From assembly GCA_018713375.1 (NCBI GenBank), contig DVOV01000231.1, positions 1 to 7,029 on the forward strand: DNA of 7,029 bases, given 5' to 3'. Source of the DNA: Candidatus Scatomorpha stercorigallinarum (GTDB lineage Bacteria > Bacillota_A > Clostridia > Oscillospirales > Oscillospiraceae). The position numbers were made by a program, and so were the translations under genes. The notes below the pieces were generated by a model, which was not told the DNA's origin, ran no database searches, and saw only the letters and a list, made by a program, of their open reading frames with translations. Each line of letters starts with the position of its first letter. The stretch's first letter is position 1. Below are positions 1 through 6,401 of this stretch, in pieces.

Positions 1-1
1 C

Positions 2-277
<276 letters not shown>

Positions 278-287
278 GAGGCGAGCG

Positions 288-974
288 ATGCCCTTTACCC
301 TCGAAACGCTCGATTTCCTCTCCCTCAACCGCGCCATGAACTCCCGCGAGTGGTTCCACGCGCACCGCGCGGAATACGAATCGCTGGTGCTCGAGCCGCT
401 CGCGGAGCTCACGCTCGCCCTTGCCCCCGCCCTGGCGGACATCGACCCCGCCATCGTCTGCGACCCCCGCGTGGGGAAGAGCATCTCGCGCATCTGGCGG
501 GACACGCGCCGGGGCCCGGACCTGCCCATCTACCGCGACGTGATGTGGTGCATCTTCCTGCGCGAGAAATACGCCGCCCTTCCGGGTTTCTGGTTCGAGT
601 TCTCCCCGCGCGCACTGCGCTGGGGCTGCGGCTGGTACCAGACCCCGCCGGAGGTGATGGACGCCGCGCGCACGCTGATAAAGGAAAACGGCCCCGCCTG
701 GCAAAAAGCGAAAAAAGCCGCGCTCGCCCGCCCGGACTTCGCCCTGGAGGACACGCGCTACAAGCGCACGCGCCACCCGGACGCGCCGGAGTACGAGCGC
801 GCCTGGCTCGACCAGCGCAGCCTCTGCCTGACGCACGAGGAGGGTGGTATCGACGCCCTCTTCGCCCCCGACCTCGCGCAGCAGGTGTCGGACGGCTTCC
901 GCGCCATGTCCCCCGTGTACGGCTTCTTCATTTCCGCCTGGTCGCGCGTCCCCCGGGAGCGCCTCCAGCGCTGA
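288..974 (+). CDS. DUF2461 / TIGR02453 family protein
   Basis: This 228-residue protein matches the usual length and layout of the DUF2461 family, which has no established function. Recognisable features are the N-terminal FLSLNRAMNSREWFHAHRAE (the family's 'N-x-x-x-WF-x-x-H/N-x-x-Y/E' opening), the central DPRVGKSISRIWRDTR segment (family-typical 'R-x-x-RD-x-R'), a following YRDVMWCIFLREK, and an aromatic-rich core with FWFEFSPRALRWGCGWY. No signal peptide or membrane segment is visible, so it is probably cytoplasmic. The ATG at 288 follows a weak GAGAGG at 276-281 and lies 10 bp after rpoD, so it is probably read from the same transcript. That linkage says little about its role. The family call is fairly sure; any biochemical activity is unknown. 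Confidence 0.82.
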   Translation: MPFTLETLDFLSLNRAMNSREWFHAHRAEYESLVLEPLAELTLALAPALADIDPAIVCDPRVGKSISRIWRDTRRGPDLPIYRDVMWCIFLREKYAALPGFWFEFSPRALRWGCGWYQTPPEVMDAARTLIKENGPAWQKAKKAALARPDFALEDTRYKRTRHPDAPEYERAWLDQRSLCLTHEEGGIDALFAPDLAQQVSDGFRAMSPVYGFFISAWSRVPRERLQR

Positions 975-989
975 CAAAGGGGCTCAGCC

Positions 990-1433
990 ATGAAAAAGAA
1001 ACTGCTGAGCGCCGCGGCGCTGCTGCTCGTGGCCGCCGTGGGCGCCTATTTCTGTTGGCCCGTCCGCCTGCTGCCGGACGGCGAGGATCTCGGCGAGCTT
1101 GAAATCACCTATCTGGAGCACAGCGCTGAGGACGGCGAGCTCAGCGGCATATCCTAGCGCTACCGCCTGACGCCGGACATGCCCGAGTACGCGGAAGCGC
1201 TCGAGCTGCTGCAAATGAGCCGCTGCCACCCCAAACTGGGCACCTTCCTCGGCCGGGGCAGCATCGGCGGCGCTTACCGCCTCATGACCGTCTACGTCTC
1301 CACGGGCGACAGCGTCATGCTCACGGAAGTGGGCGAGGTGTCCGTCAACGGCCGCGTCTACCGCTGCCAGGCCAAGCCCCTGCTCCACGCCATCCGCGGC
1401 CTGCTCGCCTCCGTCCCCCAGTTGACAGTATAA
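990..1433 (+). pseudogene. Small membrane-anchored protein of unknown function, interrupted by an in-frame TAG
   Basis: A good ribosome site (AAAGGGG, 976-982) sits 7 bp before ATG 990, which opens MKKKLLSAAALLLVAAVGAY, a lysine start followed by one hydrophobic segment: a signal peptide or N-terminal anchor. There is no convincing lipobox. The frame meets TAG at 1155-1157 (codon 56), then stays open for another 91 codons to TAA at 1431-1433. The GC-rich codon style is the same on both sides. Read through, the product would be 147 residues with a small exported domain containing GSIGGAYRLMTVYVSTGDSV. A CAG-to-TAG change (Gln) is the simplest origin. TAG ends other genes here (3278-3280, 5550-5552, minus strand), so amber recoding is unlikely. 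A restart at ATG 1179 has no visible ribosome site. I do not recognise the family. Confidence 0.6.
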
Positions 1434-1476
1434 TCAACTTACTTAACTAAATCAACCCGTGATTTTCCGCCTCCCC

Positions 1477-1504
1477 AAGCGCCCCGGCCCGCCGGGGCGC
1501 TTTT
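1477..1504 (+). terminator. Rho-independent terminator of the rpoD-side operon
   Basis: An 11-bp perfect stem (1477-1487 with 1492-1502), built around AGCGCCCCGG/CCGGGGCGCT with the 4-base loop CCCG, runs into TTTT (1501-1504). It lies 44 bp after the broken gene and just before the padR promoter, insulating the two transcription units. Confidence 0.85.
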
Positions 1505-1508
1505 CCTG

Positions 1509-1537
1509 TTGACATACTTAGAGCAACAAGGTATATT
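1509..1537 (+). promoter_or_regulatory. Sigma-A promoter of the padR operon
   Basis: The -35 box TTGACA (1509-1514) is perfect and is separated by exactly 17 bp from the -10 box TATATT (1532-1537, 5 of 6). It is the closest match to consensus in the window and should be strong unless repressed. Transcription would start near 1544, inside the inverted repeat at 1539-1557. Confidence 0.85.
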
Positions 1538-1538
1538 A

Positions 1539-1557
1539 TACATAGACCATCTATGTA
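1539..1557 (+). promoter_or_regulatory. Putative PadR operator at the transcription start
   Basis: TACATAG (1539-1545) and CTATGTA (1551-1557) form a perfect 7-bp inverted repeat around ACCAT. The repeat begins one base after the -10 box and ends at the ribosome site. Known PadR operators carry ACAT/ATGT half-sites, and both occur here. Its position over the start site fits autorepression by the gene it precedes. Function is inferred. Confidence 0.65.
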
Positions 1558-1570
1558 AGGAGGCGGCGGC

Positions 1571-1909
1571 ATGGACAAAAACCTTCTGGGCGGCAGTACG
1601 GTGCTGATGCTGCTTTCCCTGCTCAGCGAGGGCGACCGCTACGGCTACGACATCATCCGCGAGCTGGCCGCGCGCAGCGAGAACGTGTTCCAGATGCGCG
1701 AGGGCTCGCTCTATCCGGTGCTGCACCGGATGGAGGCCCAGGGCTGGGTCAAGGCGTATGAGAAAGAGGCGGAAAACGGCAAAAAGCGGCGCTATTACCG
1801 CATAACCTCCTCGGGCAAAAAGCAGCTCACCGCCGAGCGGCAGCAGTGGGAGGAGTTCACCAGTTCGGTGGAAAAGGTGATAGGGGGTGGCGCGCGTGCA
1901 TTTGCCTGA
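1571..1909 (+). CDS. PadR-family transcriptional regulator
   Basis: This 112-residue protein is a short-form PadR winged-helix repressor. The wHTH comprises LLSLLSEGDRYGYDIIREL (15-33, helices 1-2), the recognition part EGSLYPVLHRMEAQGWV (44-60), and the wing GKKRRYYRITSSGKKQL (70-86). A short C-terminal helix (about 87-104) would provide dimer contacts. An excellent ribosome site (AAGGAGG, 1557-1563) lies 7 bp before ATG 1571. It has its own consensus promoter with an inverted repeat over the start site, so autoregulation is likely. The next gene begins inside it (23-bp overlap), so the two are translationally linked. PadR proteins of this type commonly control a neighbouring membrane protein, but the inducer cannot be read from the sequence. 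Confidence 0.95.
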   Translation: MDKNLLGGSTVLMLLSLLSEGDRYGYDIIRELAARSENVFQMREGSLYPVLHRMEAQGWVKAYEKEAENGKKRRYYRITSSGKKQLTAERQQWEEFTSSVEKVIGGGARAFA

Positions 1910-2690
1910 GTGGGACGAGTTTATTTCCCGGGTAGTACGCCAGGTGCGCTTCACGCCCGACCGCCGGGGCATCAAACGCGAGCTGGAAGCGCACTTGGAG
2001 GACGCCGCGGCCCAGCGCATGGCCGGCGGGGCGGACGCGCGCCAGGCCGCCGCCGAGGCTGTGGCCAGCATGGGCGACCCCGAAGAGATAGGCCGCGAGC
2101 TGAACCGCGCCCACAACCAGTTCATCGGCTGGACATGGCTGATATCCAAATGGACATTTATAGTCGGCGTGGTTGTGATGGGCCTCTCCGGAACGCTGTT
2201 CCTCCTGCCTACCGTTCTATTCGGCAGCGCCGCGCCGCAATATACGAGCTTCGACAGGTTTTACGGCGTGGGCGAGCCGGTGTGCATAGTGGACGTGGAC
2301 GAAAGCCGCGAATTGAGCCACCGCACGGTGACTCTCGACGAGGTGCTCATATACGAGGGCGGCTATGTGGAAATAAGAACCATGACCGAATACCCCTCCT
2401 TCAGCCGCCTGCCGGAGGTCTGGTGGGAGGCGAGCTATATACGCGACGACACGGGCGCGGAATATCCCGTAGATCGCTTCCGCGTGAACGGCAACTACGG
2501 CTCCGGCGTCGACTATGTGCAGTTCATGACGCGGATGTACACCAGTCTCGAGTACATGAACAGCGGCGAGCACTCGCCGGACGCCGTGGGCATAAGCGAG
2601 GACGCCCGCACACTGTGGATTGGCAGCGAGTACACGGGCATGGAGCTCGAGTTCGAGGTCGAGATAGGCGATTGGGGGGCCGCGGCATGA
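1887..2690 (+). CDS. PadR-associated membrane protein with N-terminal permease-prefix-like domain
   Basis: This 267-residue protein starts at GTG 1887, with AAGGTGA (1874-1880) 6 bp upstream; a second GTG at 1896 behind GGGGGTG is also possible. Residues 8-75 form a helical cytoplasmic domain (EFISRVVRQVRFTPDRRGIKR, then AAEAVASMGDPEEIGRELN) that closely resembles the 'permease prefix domain 1'/DUF1700-type segment often encoded beside PadR regulators. One membrane helix follows at about 89-113 (FIVGVVVMGLSGTLFLL). The remaining ~150 residues, rich in Tyr, Glu and Asp, should be extracytoplasmic. No permease or ABC transporter domain follows the prefix, so it is not a transporter by sequence. 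It overlaps padR by 23 bp and the next gene by 4 bp (ATGA). A role in envelope sensing or signalling is only a guess. Confidence 0.78.
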   Translation: MARVHLPEWDEFISRVVRQVRFTPDRRGIKRELEAHLEDAAAQRMAGGADARQAAAEAVASMGDPEEIGRELNRAHNQFIGWTWLISKWTFIVGVVVMGLSGTLFLLPTVLFGSAAPQYTSFDRFYGVGEPVCIVDVDESRELSHRTVTLDEVLIYEGGYVEIRTMTEYPSFSRLPEVWWEASYIRDDTGAEYPVDRFRVNGNYGSGVDYVQFMTRMYTSLEYMNSGEHSPDAVGISEDARTLWIGSEYTGMELEFEVEIGDWGAAA

Positions 2691-3280
2691 ACAGGAAGAG
2701 GATTTTTGCCGCTGCGGCTTACATAACGGTAATTATAATATATTCCGTGTTTGTATTCTTCCTCATAGACCCGTATATGGATCTCGAGAGCGCGTATTCG
2801 GCCTATCTGGAGGGGCACAACCTGCCGGAGCCGTCCATAGTGCGCACGGAGGAGTCCAGCGCGCTCGTGAGGGTGTACGCGGCCGGGAGGGGCTATGTCT
2901 CCGCGCAGTACTTCGAAAAGGGCGCGGCCTTCTATACGATAGGCTGGGGACTTTTGCCGGGAGAGCTGCTGACGAAGGACAACACGGTGGCGTACTTCTT
3001 CGACGACCTCGGCATCGTGCTTGGGGCCTGCGACGTGCCGGGCGCGACGCAGGTGCGCTTTGAGCTCTGGGCCCCGGGGGATGGATACAGGGACATAACC
3101 GTGCCGCTGAACCTCGACGGCTGCTTTATCTATGAGCACGGCGCGGACTACGTGGGCGAGGACCCCTTCGTCACGCGCGCCGAGGCCCTGGACGCGGACG
3201 GGAACGTGCTGGACATCGCCACGGAGGCCGACTGGGACTACGACGAATACCTGCGAAGCGAGTATAACAGGGCGCATTAG
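2687..3280 (+). CDS. Single-pass membrane protein of unknown function, third gene of the padR operon
   Basis: The ATG at 2687 overlaps the previous stop as ATGA, so the gene is translationally coupled; it ends at TAG 3278-3280. The 197-residue product has a positive start (MNRKR), one hydrophobic helix at about 6-27 (YITVIIIYSVFVFFLI), then an acidic, aromatic-rich exported domain. This repeats the architecture of the preceding gene without its cytoplasmic prefix, so the two may form a complex at the membrane. The domain ends in an acidic, tyrosine-rich tail (DWDYDEYLRSEYN). I do not recognise the family. No clear terminator follows in the 43 bp before the rpmE promoter. Confidence 0.78.
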   Translation: MNRKRIFAAAAYITVIIIYSVFVFFLIDPYMDLESAYSAYLEGHNLPEPSIVRTEESSALVRVYAAGRGYVSAQYFEKGAAFYTIGWGLLPGELLTKDNTVAYFFDDLGIVLGACDVPGATQVRFELWAPGDGYRDITVPLNLDGCFIYEHGADYVGEDPFVTRAEALDADGNVLDIATEADWDYDEYLRSEYNRAH

Positions 3281-3323
3281 GCAAAAAATATGAGTACAGG
3301 CGAAAAATAAATGCACTTTTTAC

Positions 3324-3352
3324 TTGCAATGCGCCGCGCTATATGCTAAAAT
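3324..3352 (+). promoter_or_regulatory. Sigma-A promoter of rpmE, extended -10
   Basis: TTGCAA (3324-3329), a 17-bp spacer and TAAAAT (3347-3352), with TGC directly upstream (3344-3346) making an extended -10. Its layout and much of its sequence match the rplS promoter at 5038-5066. Transcription should start near 3359. Confidence 0.82.
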
Positions 3353-3358
3353 ACACCT

Positions 3359-3413
3359 TGCGCTTTGTAACCACGTTTCGTGCTCAAGGCAGCTCTATCA
3401 GAGGTGAGGAACA
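3359..3413 (+). promoter_or_regulatory. rpmE 5' leader with possible autoregulatory hairpins
   Basis: The ~55-base leader holds CACG-TTT-CGTG (3372-3382) and CTCT-ATC-AGAG (3393-3403). The second hairpin reaches into the ribosome site AGGTGAGG (3402-3409). A leader that hides the ribosome site would fit L31 feedback control, for which leader candidates have been described in Firmicutes. The stems are short and the match to a known leader family is untested. Confidence 0.35.
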
Positions 3414-3614
3414 ATGAAGGAAGGCATCCACCCCAAGTATTATAAGACCACTATCAGGTGCGCCTGCGGCAATGTCATCGAGACCGGCTCCACCCGCGAG
3501 AACATCTCCGTTGAAATTTGCTCCAAGTGCCACCCGTTCTATACCGGCAAGCAGAAGCTGGTCGATACCAGCGGCCGTGTTGACAAGTTCAACAAGAAGT
3601 ACGGCATCAAGTAA
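3414..3614 (+). CDS. rpmE: 50S ribosomal protein L31, zinc-binding (C+) form
   Basis: The 66-residue product is full length for L31, which bridges the 30S head and the 50S central protuberance. It opens with the conserved [10 protein letters not shown] and ends with [11 protein letters not shown]. Four cysteines, C16 and C18 (CACGN) plus C36 and C39 ([13 protein letters not shown]), make the zinc site, so this is the C+ paralogue, the one replaced by a zinc-free version in some bacteria under zinc starvation. The ribosome site AGGTGAGG (3402-3409) is 4 bp from the ATG. The gene has its own extended -10 promoter and a terminator directly behind it, so it is at least partly monocistronic. Secure call. 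Confidence 0.98.
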   Translation: MKEGIHPKYYKTTIRCACGNVIETGSTRENISVEICSKCHPFYTGKQKLVDTSGRVDKFNKKYGIK

Positions 3615-3628
3615 TTACGATGAACGGC

Positions 3629-3669
3629 TGTGTCCGCCCGGCGCTGTGCGCGGGGCGGACATGCTTTTT
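3629..3669 (+). terminator. Terminator after rpmE, abutting the hflX start
   Basis: TGTCCGCCC (3631-3639) pairs perfectly with GGGCGGACA (3653-3661), extended by two G-U pairs, with a 13-base loop; TTTTT follows at 3665-3669. The T-run ends only 5 bp before the probable hflX GTG, and no separate hflX promoter is visible, so hflX probably depends on read-through. Confidence 0.75.
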
Positions 3670-3674
3670 GCGGG

Positions 3675-4955
3675 GTGAAAACTATCAACGATACAACGAA
3701 GAAAAAAGAACGCGCCGTCCTGGCCGGCCTCGCGGCGGCGAGCATGTCCCCGGCCGAGCGCTCGGGCGAGATATCGATGGAGGAGCTGGCCGCGCTGGTG
3801 GAGACCGCGGGCGGAGAGTGCGTGGCCTCGCTTTTGCAGCAGCGCGCCGCGCCCGACCCGCGCACCTTCATCGGCGAGGGCAAGGTGGCCGAGCTGAAGG
3901 AGCTCATAGCCAACGCGGACTGCCAGCTCGCCGTTTTCGACAACGAGCTCACGCCCAGCCAGATGCGCGTCCTCGGCGAGGAGCTCGGCGTCCGCGTGCT
4001 CGACCGCAGCGGACTGATACTTGACATCTTCGCCCAGCGCGCGAGGACGCGCGAGGGCCAGCTACAGGTTGAGCTCGCGCAGTACGAATACCTCCTGCCG
4101 CGCCTTACCGGCATGTGGACGCACCTTGTGCGCCAGACAGCCTCGGGCGGGGCCTCGCCCATAGGCACGCGCGGCCCCGGCGAGACGCAGTTGGAGACCG
4201 ACCGGCGGCACATCCGCCGGAAAATACAGAAGCTGCGCGAGGAGCTCGAGCAGGTGCGCAAGGTGCGCTCGGTCCAGCGCCGCCGCCGCGAGCGGAACGC
4301 CATGCCGGTCGTGGCGATAGTCGGCTACACCAACGCGGGCAAGAGCACGCTGCTGAACACGCTCACGGGCGCGGACATCCCGGCGAACGACCGCCTTTTC
4401 GACACGCTGGACACCACCACCCGCCGCCTGCAGCTGGACGAGGCGCAGGAGGTGCTGCTCTCGGATACCGTCGGCTTCATCCGCAAGCTGCCGACGCACC
4501 TTGTCGAGGCCTTCAAGGCCACGCTGGAGGAGCTCAAATACGCCGACGTGCTGTTGCACGTCATCGATATCTCCAGCCCGGACATGCGCACGCAGATCGA
4601 GGTCGTGGAGGAGCTGATAAACCAGCTCGGCGCGGGCGCCACGCCCTGCATCCGCGTCTACAACAAGTGCGACCGCTACCTGGGCGAGCTGCCGCACGGG
4701 GAGAACACCGTCTGCCTGAGCGCGAAAACCGGCGAGGGCACATCGGAGCTCGTGCGCGCCATCGCCGCCGTCCTCGGGCGGGAGAGCCGGCGCGTCACGC
4801 TCCGCCTGCCCTACGACCGCGGCGGCGTGTTGGAGACGCTGCGGCGGGAGGCCGCCGTCACCGCCGTGGACTACCGCGAGGACTGCATGGAGGTCGCCGT
4901 CACCGTCAAGCCCGAGCTCTGGGGCCTCGTGCGGGATTACGTAACAGAAGATTGA
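3675..4955 (+). CDS. hflX: GTPase HflX (ribosome-splitting factor)
   Basis: HflX binds the 50S E-site region and splits stalled or stress-inactivated 70S ribosomes in a nucleotide-dependent way. From GTG 3675 the protein has 426 residues, normal for bacterial HflX. The N-terminal domain starts with the typical ERAVLAG strand and contains TFIGEGKVAELKELI. The family signature GPGETQLETDRR is at 167-178, followed by a helical linker. The GTPase motifs are intact: G1 GYTNAGKST (217-225), G3 DTVGF (264-268), G4 NKCD (330-333) and G5 SAKTGEG (349-355). A C-terminal domain follows. The start is not certain: GTG 3675 lacks a well-placed ribosome site, but later ATGs (3744, 3777) would cut off the conserved first strand. 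It lies between two ribosomal protein genes, which suits its job. Confidence 0.95.
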   Translation: MKTINDTTKKKERAVLAGLAAASMSPAERSGEISMEELAALVETAGGECVASLLQQRAAPDPRTFIGEGKVAELKELIANADCQLAVFDNELTPSQMRVLGEELGVRVLDRSGLILDIFAQRARTREGQLQVELAQYEYLLPRLTGMWTHLVRQTASGGASPIGTRGPGETQLETDRRHIRRKIQKLREELEQVRKVRSVQRRRRERNAMPVVAIVGYTNAGKSTLLNTLTGADIPANDRLFDTLDTTTRRLQLDEAQEVLLSDTVGFIRKLPTHLVEAFKATLEELKYADVLLHVIDISSPDMRTQIEVVEELINQLGAGATPCIRVYNKCDRYLGELPHGENTVCLSAKTGEGTSELVRAIAAVLGRESRRVTLRLPYDRGGVLETLRREAAVTAVDYREDCMEVAVTVKPELWGLVRDYVTED

Positions 4956-4995
4956 ATAAATTATGTAAACCTACCGCCCCAAACGCGCCCACACT

Positions 4996-5024
4996 CGCCG
5001 CAGGTGCGCAAGATTGCGCCGGCG
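4996..5024 (+). other. GC-rich hairpin between hflX and rplS, weak terminator candidate
   Basis: CGCCG (4996-5000) pairs with CGGCG (5020-5024), and inside it GCGCA (5006-5010) pairs with TGCGC (5015-5019) around the loop AGAT, with a 5-base bulge on the left arm. No T-run follows on either strand, so it is not a standard intrinsic terminator. It sits 14 bp before the rplS -35 box and may end or slow hflX transcription. Confidence 0.3.
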
Positions 5025-5037
5025 GGGCAAAATATGC

Positions 5038-5066
5038 TTGCATTCGGCGCGCAAACATGCTATAAT
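5038..5066 (+). promoter_or_regulatory. Sigma-A promoter of rplS, extended -10
   Basis: TTGCAT (5038-5043), a 17-bp spacer and a perfect TATAAT (5061-5066) with TGC directly before it. It matches the rpmE promoter in both boxes, spacing and several spacer bases. Transcription should start near 5073. Confidence 0.87.
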
Positions 5067-5072
5067 ACCAAG

Positions 5073-5161
5073 GCTTTGAGTAAAAGCACAGTTTGGACGG
5101 TCCGCTGCCGAGGCACAGAGCCCGCCGGTCATGAACGTCCGTAATCGAAAGAGGGATCACT
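5073..5161 (+). promoter_or_regulatory. rplS 5' leader, possible L19 leader element
   Basis: The ~89-base untranslated leader contains GGACG (5095-5099), which pairs with CGTCC (5136-5140) and encloses a GC-rich loop. The ribosome site AAAGAGGG (5148-5155) lies just after this stem. Structured L19 leaders are known upstream of rplS in Firmicutes and are thought to mediate feedback. The length and place fit, but I could not match the family's consensus structure by eye. Confidence 0.4.
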
Positions 5162-5503
5162 ATGGATCTGGTCAAGACCCTGACCGAGCAGTACATGAAG
5201 AGCGAACTGCCCGAAATGAACGTCGGCGACACCGTGCGCGTCACCGTCCGCGTCAAGGAAGGCAACCGCGTCCGCAACCAGGCCTTCGACGGCACCATCA
5301 TCGCCAAGAAGCACGGCGGCATCAACGAGACGATCACCGTCCGCCGCATCAGCTACGGTGTTGGCTGCGAGAAGGTGTTCCCCGTGCATTCCCCCACGAT
5401 CGTTTCCGTGGAGACTCTGCGCCGCGGCAAGGTCCGCCGCGCCAAGCTGTACTACCTGCGCGACCGCGTGGGCAAGAAGGCGAAGGTCAAGGAGCGCATC
5501 TGA
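5162..5503 (+). CDS. rplS: 50S ribosomal protein L19
   Basis: The 113-residue product is full length for L19, located at the 30S-50S interface. Conserved stretches include [18 protein letters not shown] (17-34), [14 protein letters not shown] (40-53), the [15 protein letters not shown] segment that defines the family, and the basic end [28 protein letters not shown] at 5148-5155 lies 6 bp before ATG 5162, so the start is clear. It has its own strong promoter and a terminator 3 bp past the stop, making it a single-gene unit. In many Firmicutes rplS follows rimM and trmD; here it is separated from them and follows hflX. Secure call. Confidence 0.98.
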   Translation: MDLVKTLTEQYMKSELPEMNVGDTVRVTVRVKEGNRVRNQAFDGTIIAKKHGGINETITVRRISYGVGCEKVFPVHSPTIVSVETLRRGKVRRAKLYYLRDRVGKKAKVKERI

Positions 5504-5506
5504 GCG

Positions 5507-5539
5507 AAAAAAGAGGGCTCGCCGTGAGCCCTCTTTTTT
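5507..5539. terminator. Bidirectional terminator between rplS and the convergent EFR1 gene
   Basis: GAGGGCTC (5513-5520) pairs with GAGCCCTC (5526-5533) around GCCGT, flanked by six A (5507-5512) and six T (5534-5539). Read on either strand it is a GC stem followed by a U-run. It begins 3 bp after the rplS stop and ends 10 bp past the end of the minus-strand gene, so it serves both. Confidence 0.95.
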
Positions 5540-5549
5540 CATTTTGCCG

Positions 5550-6296
5550 CTACTCCGCAAAGAAGTAGCGGCGTTTTTTCTCTGTGCCGCGGCCGTATTC
5601 GATGGCGCGCACGGGGCAGCGGCTGATGCAGGCCATGCAGTGCGTACACTTCCCCTGCCAGACGGGCCGCCCGTTTTCGATGACGATGTCGTTCACGGGG
5701 CAGACGGAGGCGCATTTTCCGCAGGAGATGCAGCCGTCCGTGGCGCGGAAGGCGCGGTCTTTGATGATGAAGCGGTAAAAGACGCGGTTTACTGCCCCGC
5801 TCTTCAGCCGGTCGAGCGCGCCGGCGCTGTGGGCGGGGAGGGGCTCCCCGCGGCGGATGCAGTCTGCGCCGCGCTCGAGCACGGGCTCGGCCCGGGCGAC
5901 GATACCGGCGCTCTCCTCCTCGCCGGGGGCGGAGAAGAGGGCGATGTAGTTCTCGGGCATCACGACTTCCAGCACGCCGCGGAACTCAAGGCCCTTGTCC
6001 GCGCAAAGCGCGCGCAGCGCGGGCTCCGCGTTGCCTATCTCGCTGCCGCAGGTCATGACAAAATACGCCTCGCGGCTGCCGTTGAGGCGCGCGGCGCGGA
6101 TAAATGAGGCGAACACGCGCGGTATCTGCCAGCCGTAGGTGGGCGAGACGAACACCCAGGGGCGCCCGGAGCTGAGCTCGGCGGCGACGCCGTTTTTGAT
6201 ATACGCGAAGCAGTCCAGGCAGTCCTCATCGAGCCGGCGTGCGAGGTATTTTGCGCAGTGGGCGCTGTTGCCGGTGCCGGTATAGTAGACGATCAT
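5550..6296 (-). CDS. EFR1-family flavodoxin/ferredoxin fusion protein
   Basis: This 248-residue protein joins a flavodoxin-like domain to two [4Fe-4S] ferredoxin motifs, as in the EFR1 family common in anaerobic Firmicutes. The first strand and FMN phosphate loop are YYTGTGNSA (4-12); SPTYGWQIPR (51-60) and MTCGSEIGN (81-89) are further flavin-side loops. Cluster 1 uses C189, C192, C195 and C199 (CISCGKCASVCP); cluster 2 uses C217, C220, C223 and C227 (CTHCMACISRCP). All eight ligands are present. It is probably a cytoplasmic electron carrier or reductase; partner and substrate are unknown. The start at 6296 is chosen because GGAGGG lies 6 bp upstream on the minus strand; the ATG at 6302 touches that site. 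The gene converges on rplS and diverges from spoIIID. Confidence 0.88.
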   Translation of the reverse strand: MIVYYTGTGNSAHCAKYLARRLDEDCLDCFAYIKNGVAAELSSGRPWVFVSPTYGWQIPRVFASFIRAARLNGSREAYFVMTCGSEIGNAEPALRALCADKGLEFRGVLEVVMPENYIALFSAPGEEESAGIVARAEPVLERGADCIRRGEPLPAHSAGALDRLKSGAVNRVFYRFIIKDRAFRATDGCISCGKCASVCPVNDIVIENGRPVWQGKCTHCMACISRCPVRAIEYGRGTEKKRRYFFAE

Positions 6297-6314
6297 GTAC
6301 ATCCCTCCGCGGAC

Positions 6315-6343
6315 AGCATACCACGGCCGGCGCGCCGGCGCAA
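6315..6343 (-). promoter_or_regulatory. Probable sigma-A promoter of the EFR1 gene
   Basis: On the minus strand, TTGCGC (complement of 6338-6343) is followed after 17 bp by TATGCT (complement of 6315-6320), with TGG just before it as an extended -10. Each box matches 4 of 6. Nothing better lies between the gene and spoIIID. Confidence 0.5.
6326..6339. repeat. Perfect 14-bp palindrome in the EFR1 promoter spacer
   Basis: GCCGGCGCGCCGGC is perfectly self-complementary and lies almost entirely between the -35 and -10 boxes of the minus-strand promoter, touching the -35. A repressor or methylation-sensitive site is possible, but GC-only palindromes arise easily in DNA of this composition. Confidence 0.4.
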
Positions 6344-6373
6344 GCATAATGCCGCCGGCAGGACTCATATAAT
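6344..6373 (+). promoter_or_regulatory. Probable sigma-E (mother-cell) promoter of spoIIID
   Basis: GCATAAT (6344-6350) matches the B. subtilis sigma-E -35 consensus KMATATT at 6 of 7 positions. After 15 bp, CATATAAT (6366-6373) matches CATACAHT at 7 of 8. The spacing is what sigma-E uses, and spoIIID is a known sigma-E target. The -10 also contains TATAAT, but no sigma-A -35 box is present at the right distance. Confidence 0.65.
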
Positions 6374-6401
6374 CAACCACGAAAAGCCGGGAGTGGTGTA
6401 T

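Noticed and set aside
1155..1157. Amber codon as pyrrolysine or reassigned sense codon
   Set aside because: TAG terminates at least two intact genes in the window and no pyl genes are visible; mutation or sequencing error is simpler.
1422..1434. TTGACA followed by TATAAT at the end of the broken gene
   Set aside because: Only one base separates the boxes, so they cannot form a promoter, and no -10 lies 16-18 bp after the TTGACA.
3630..3674. Upstream GTG as hflX start
   Set aside because: It lies in the terminator stem, has no ribosome site, and would add 15 residues before the region where HflX conservation begins.
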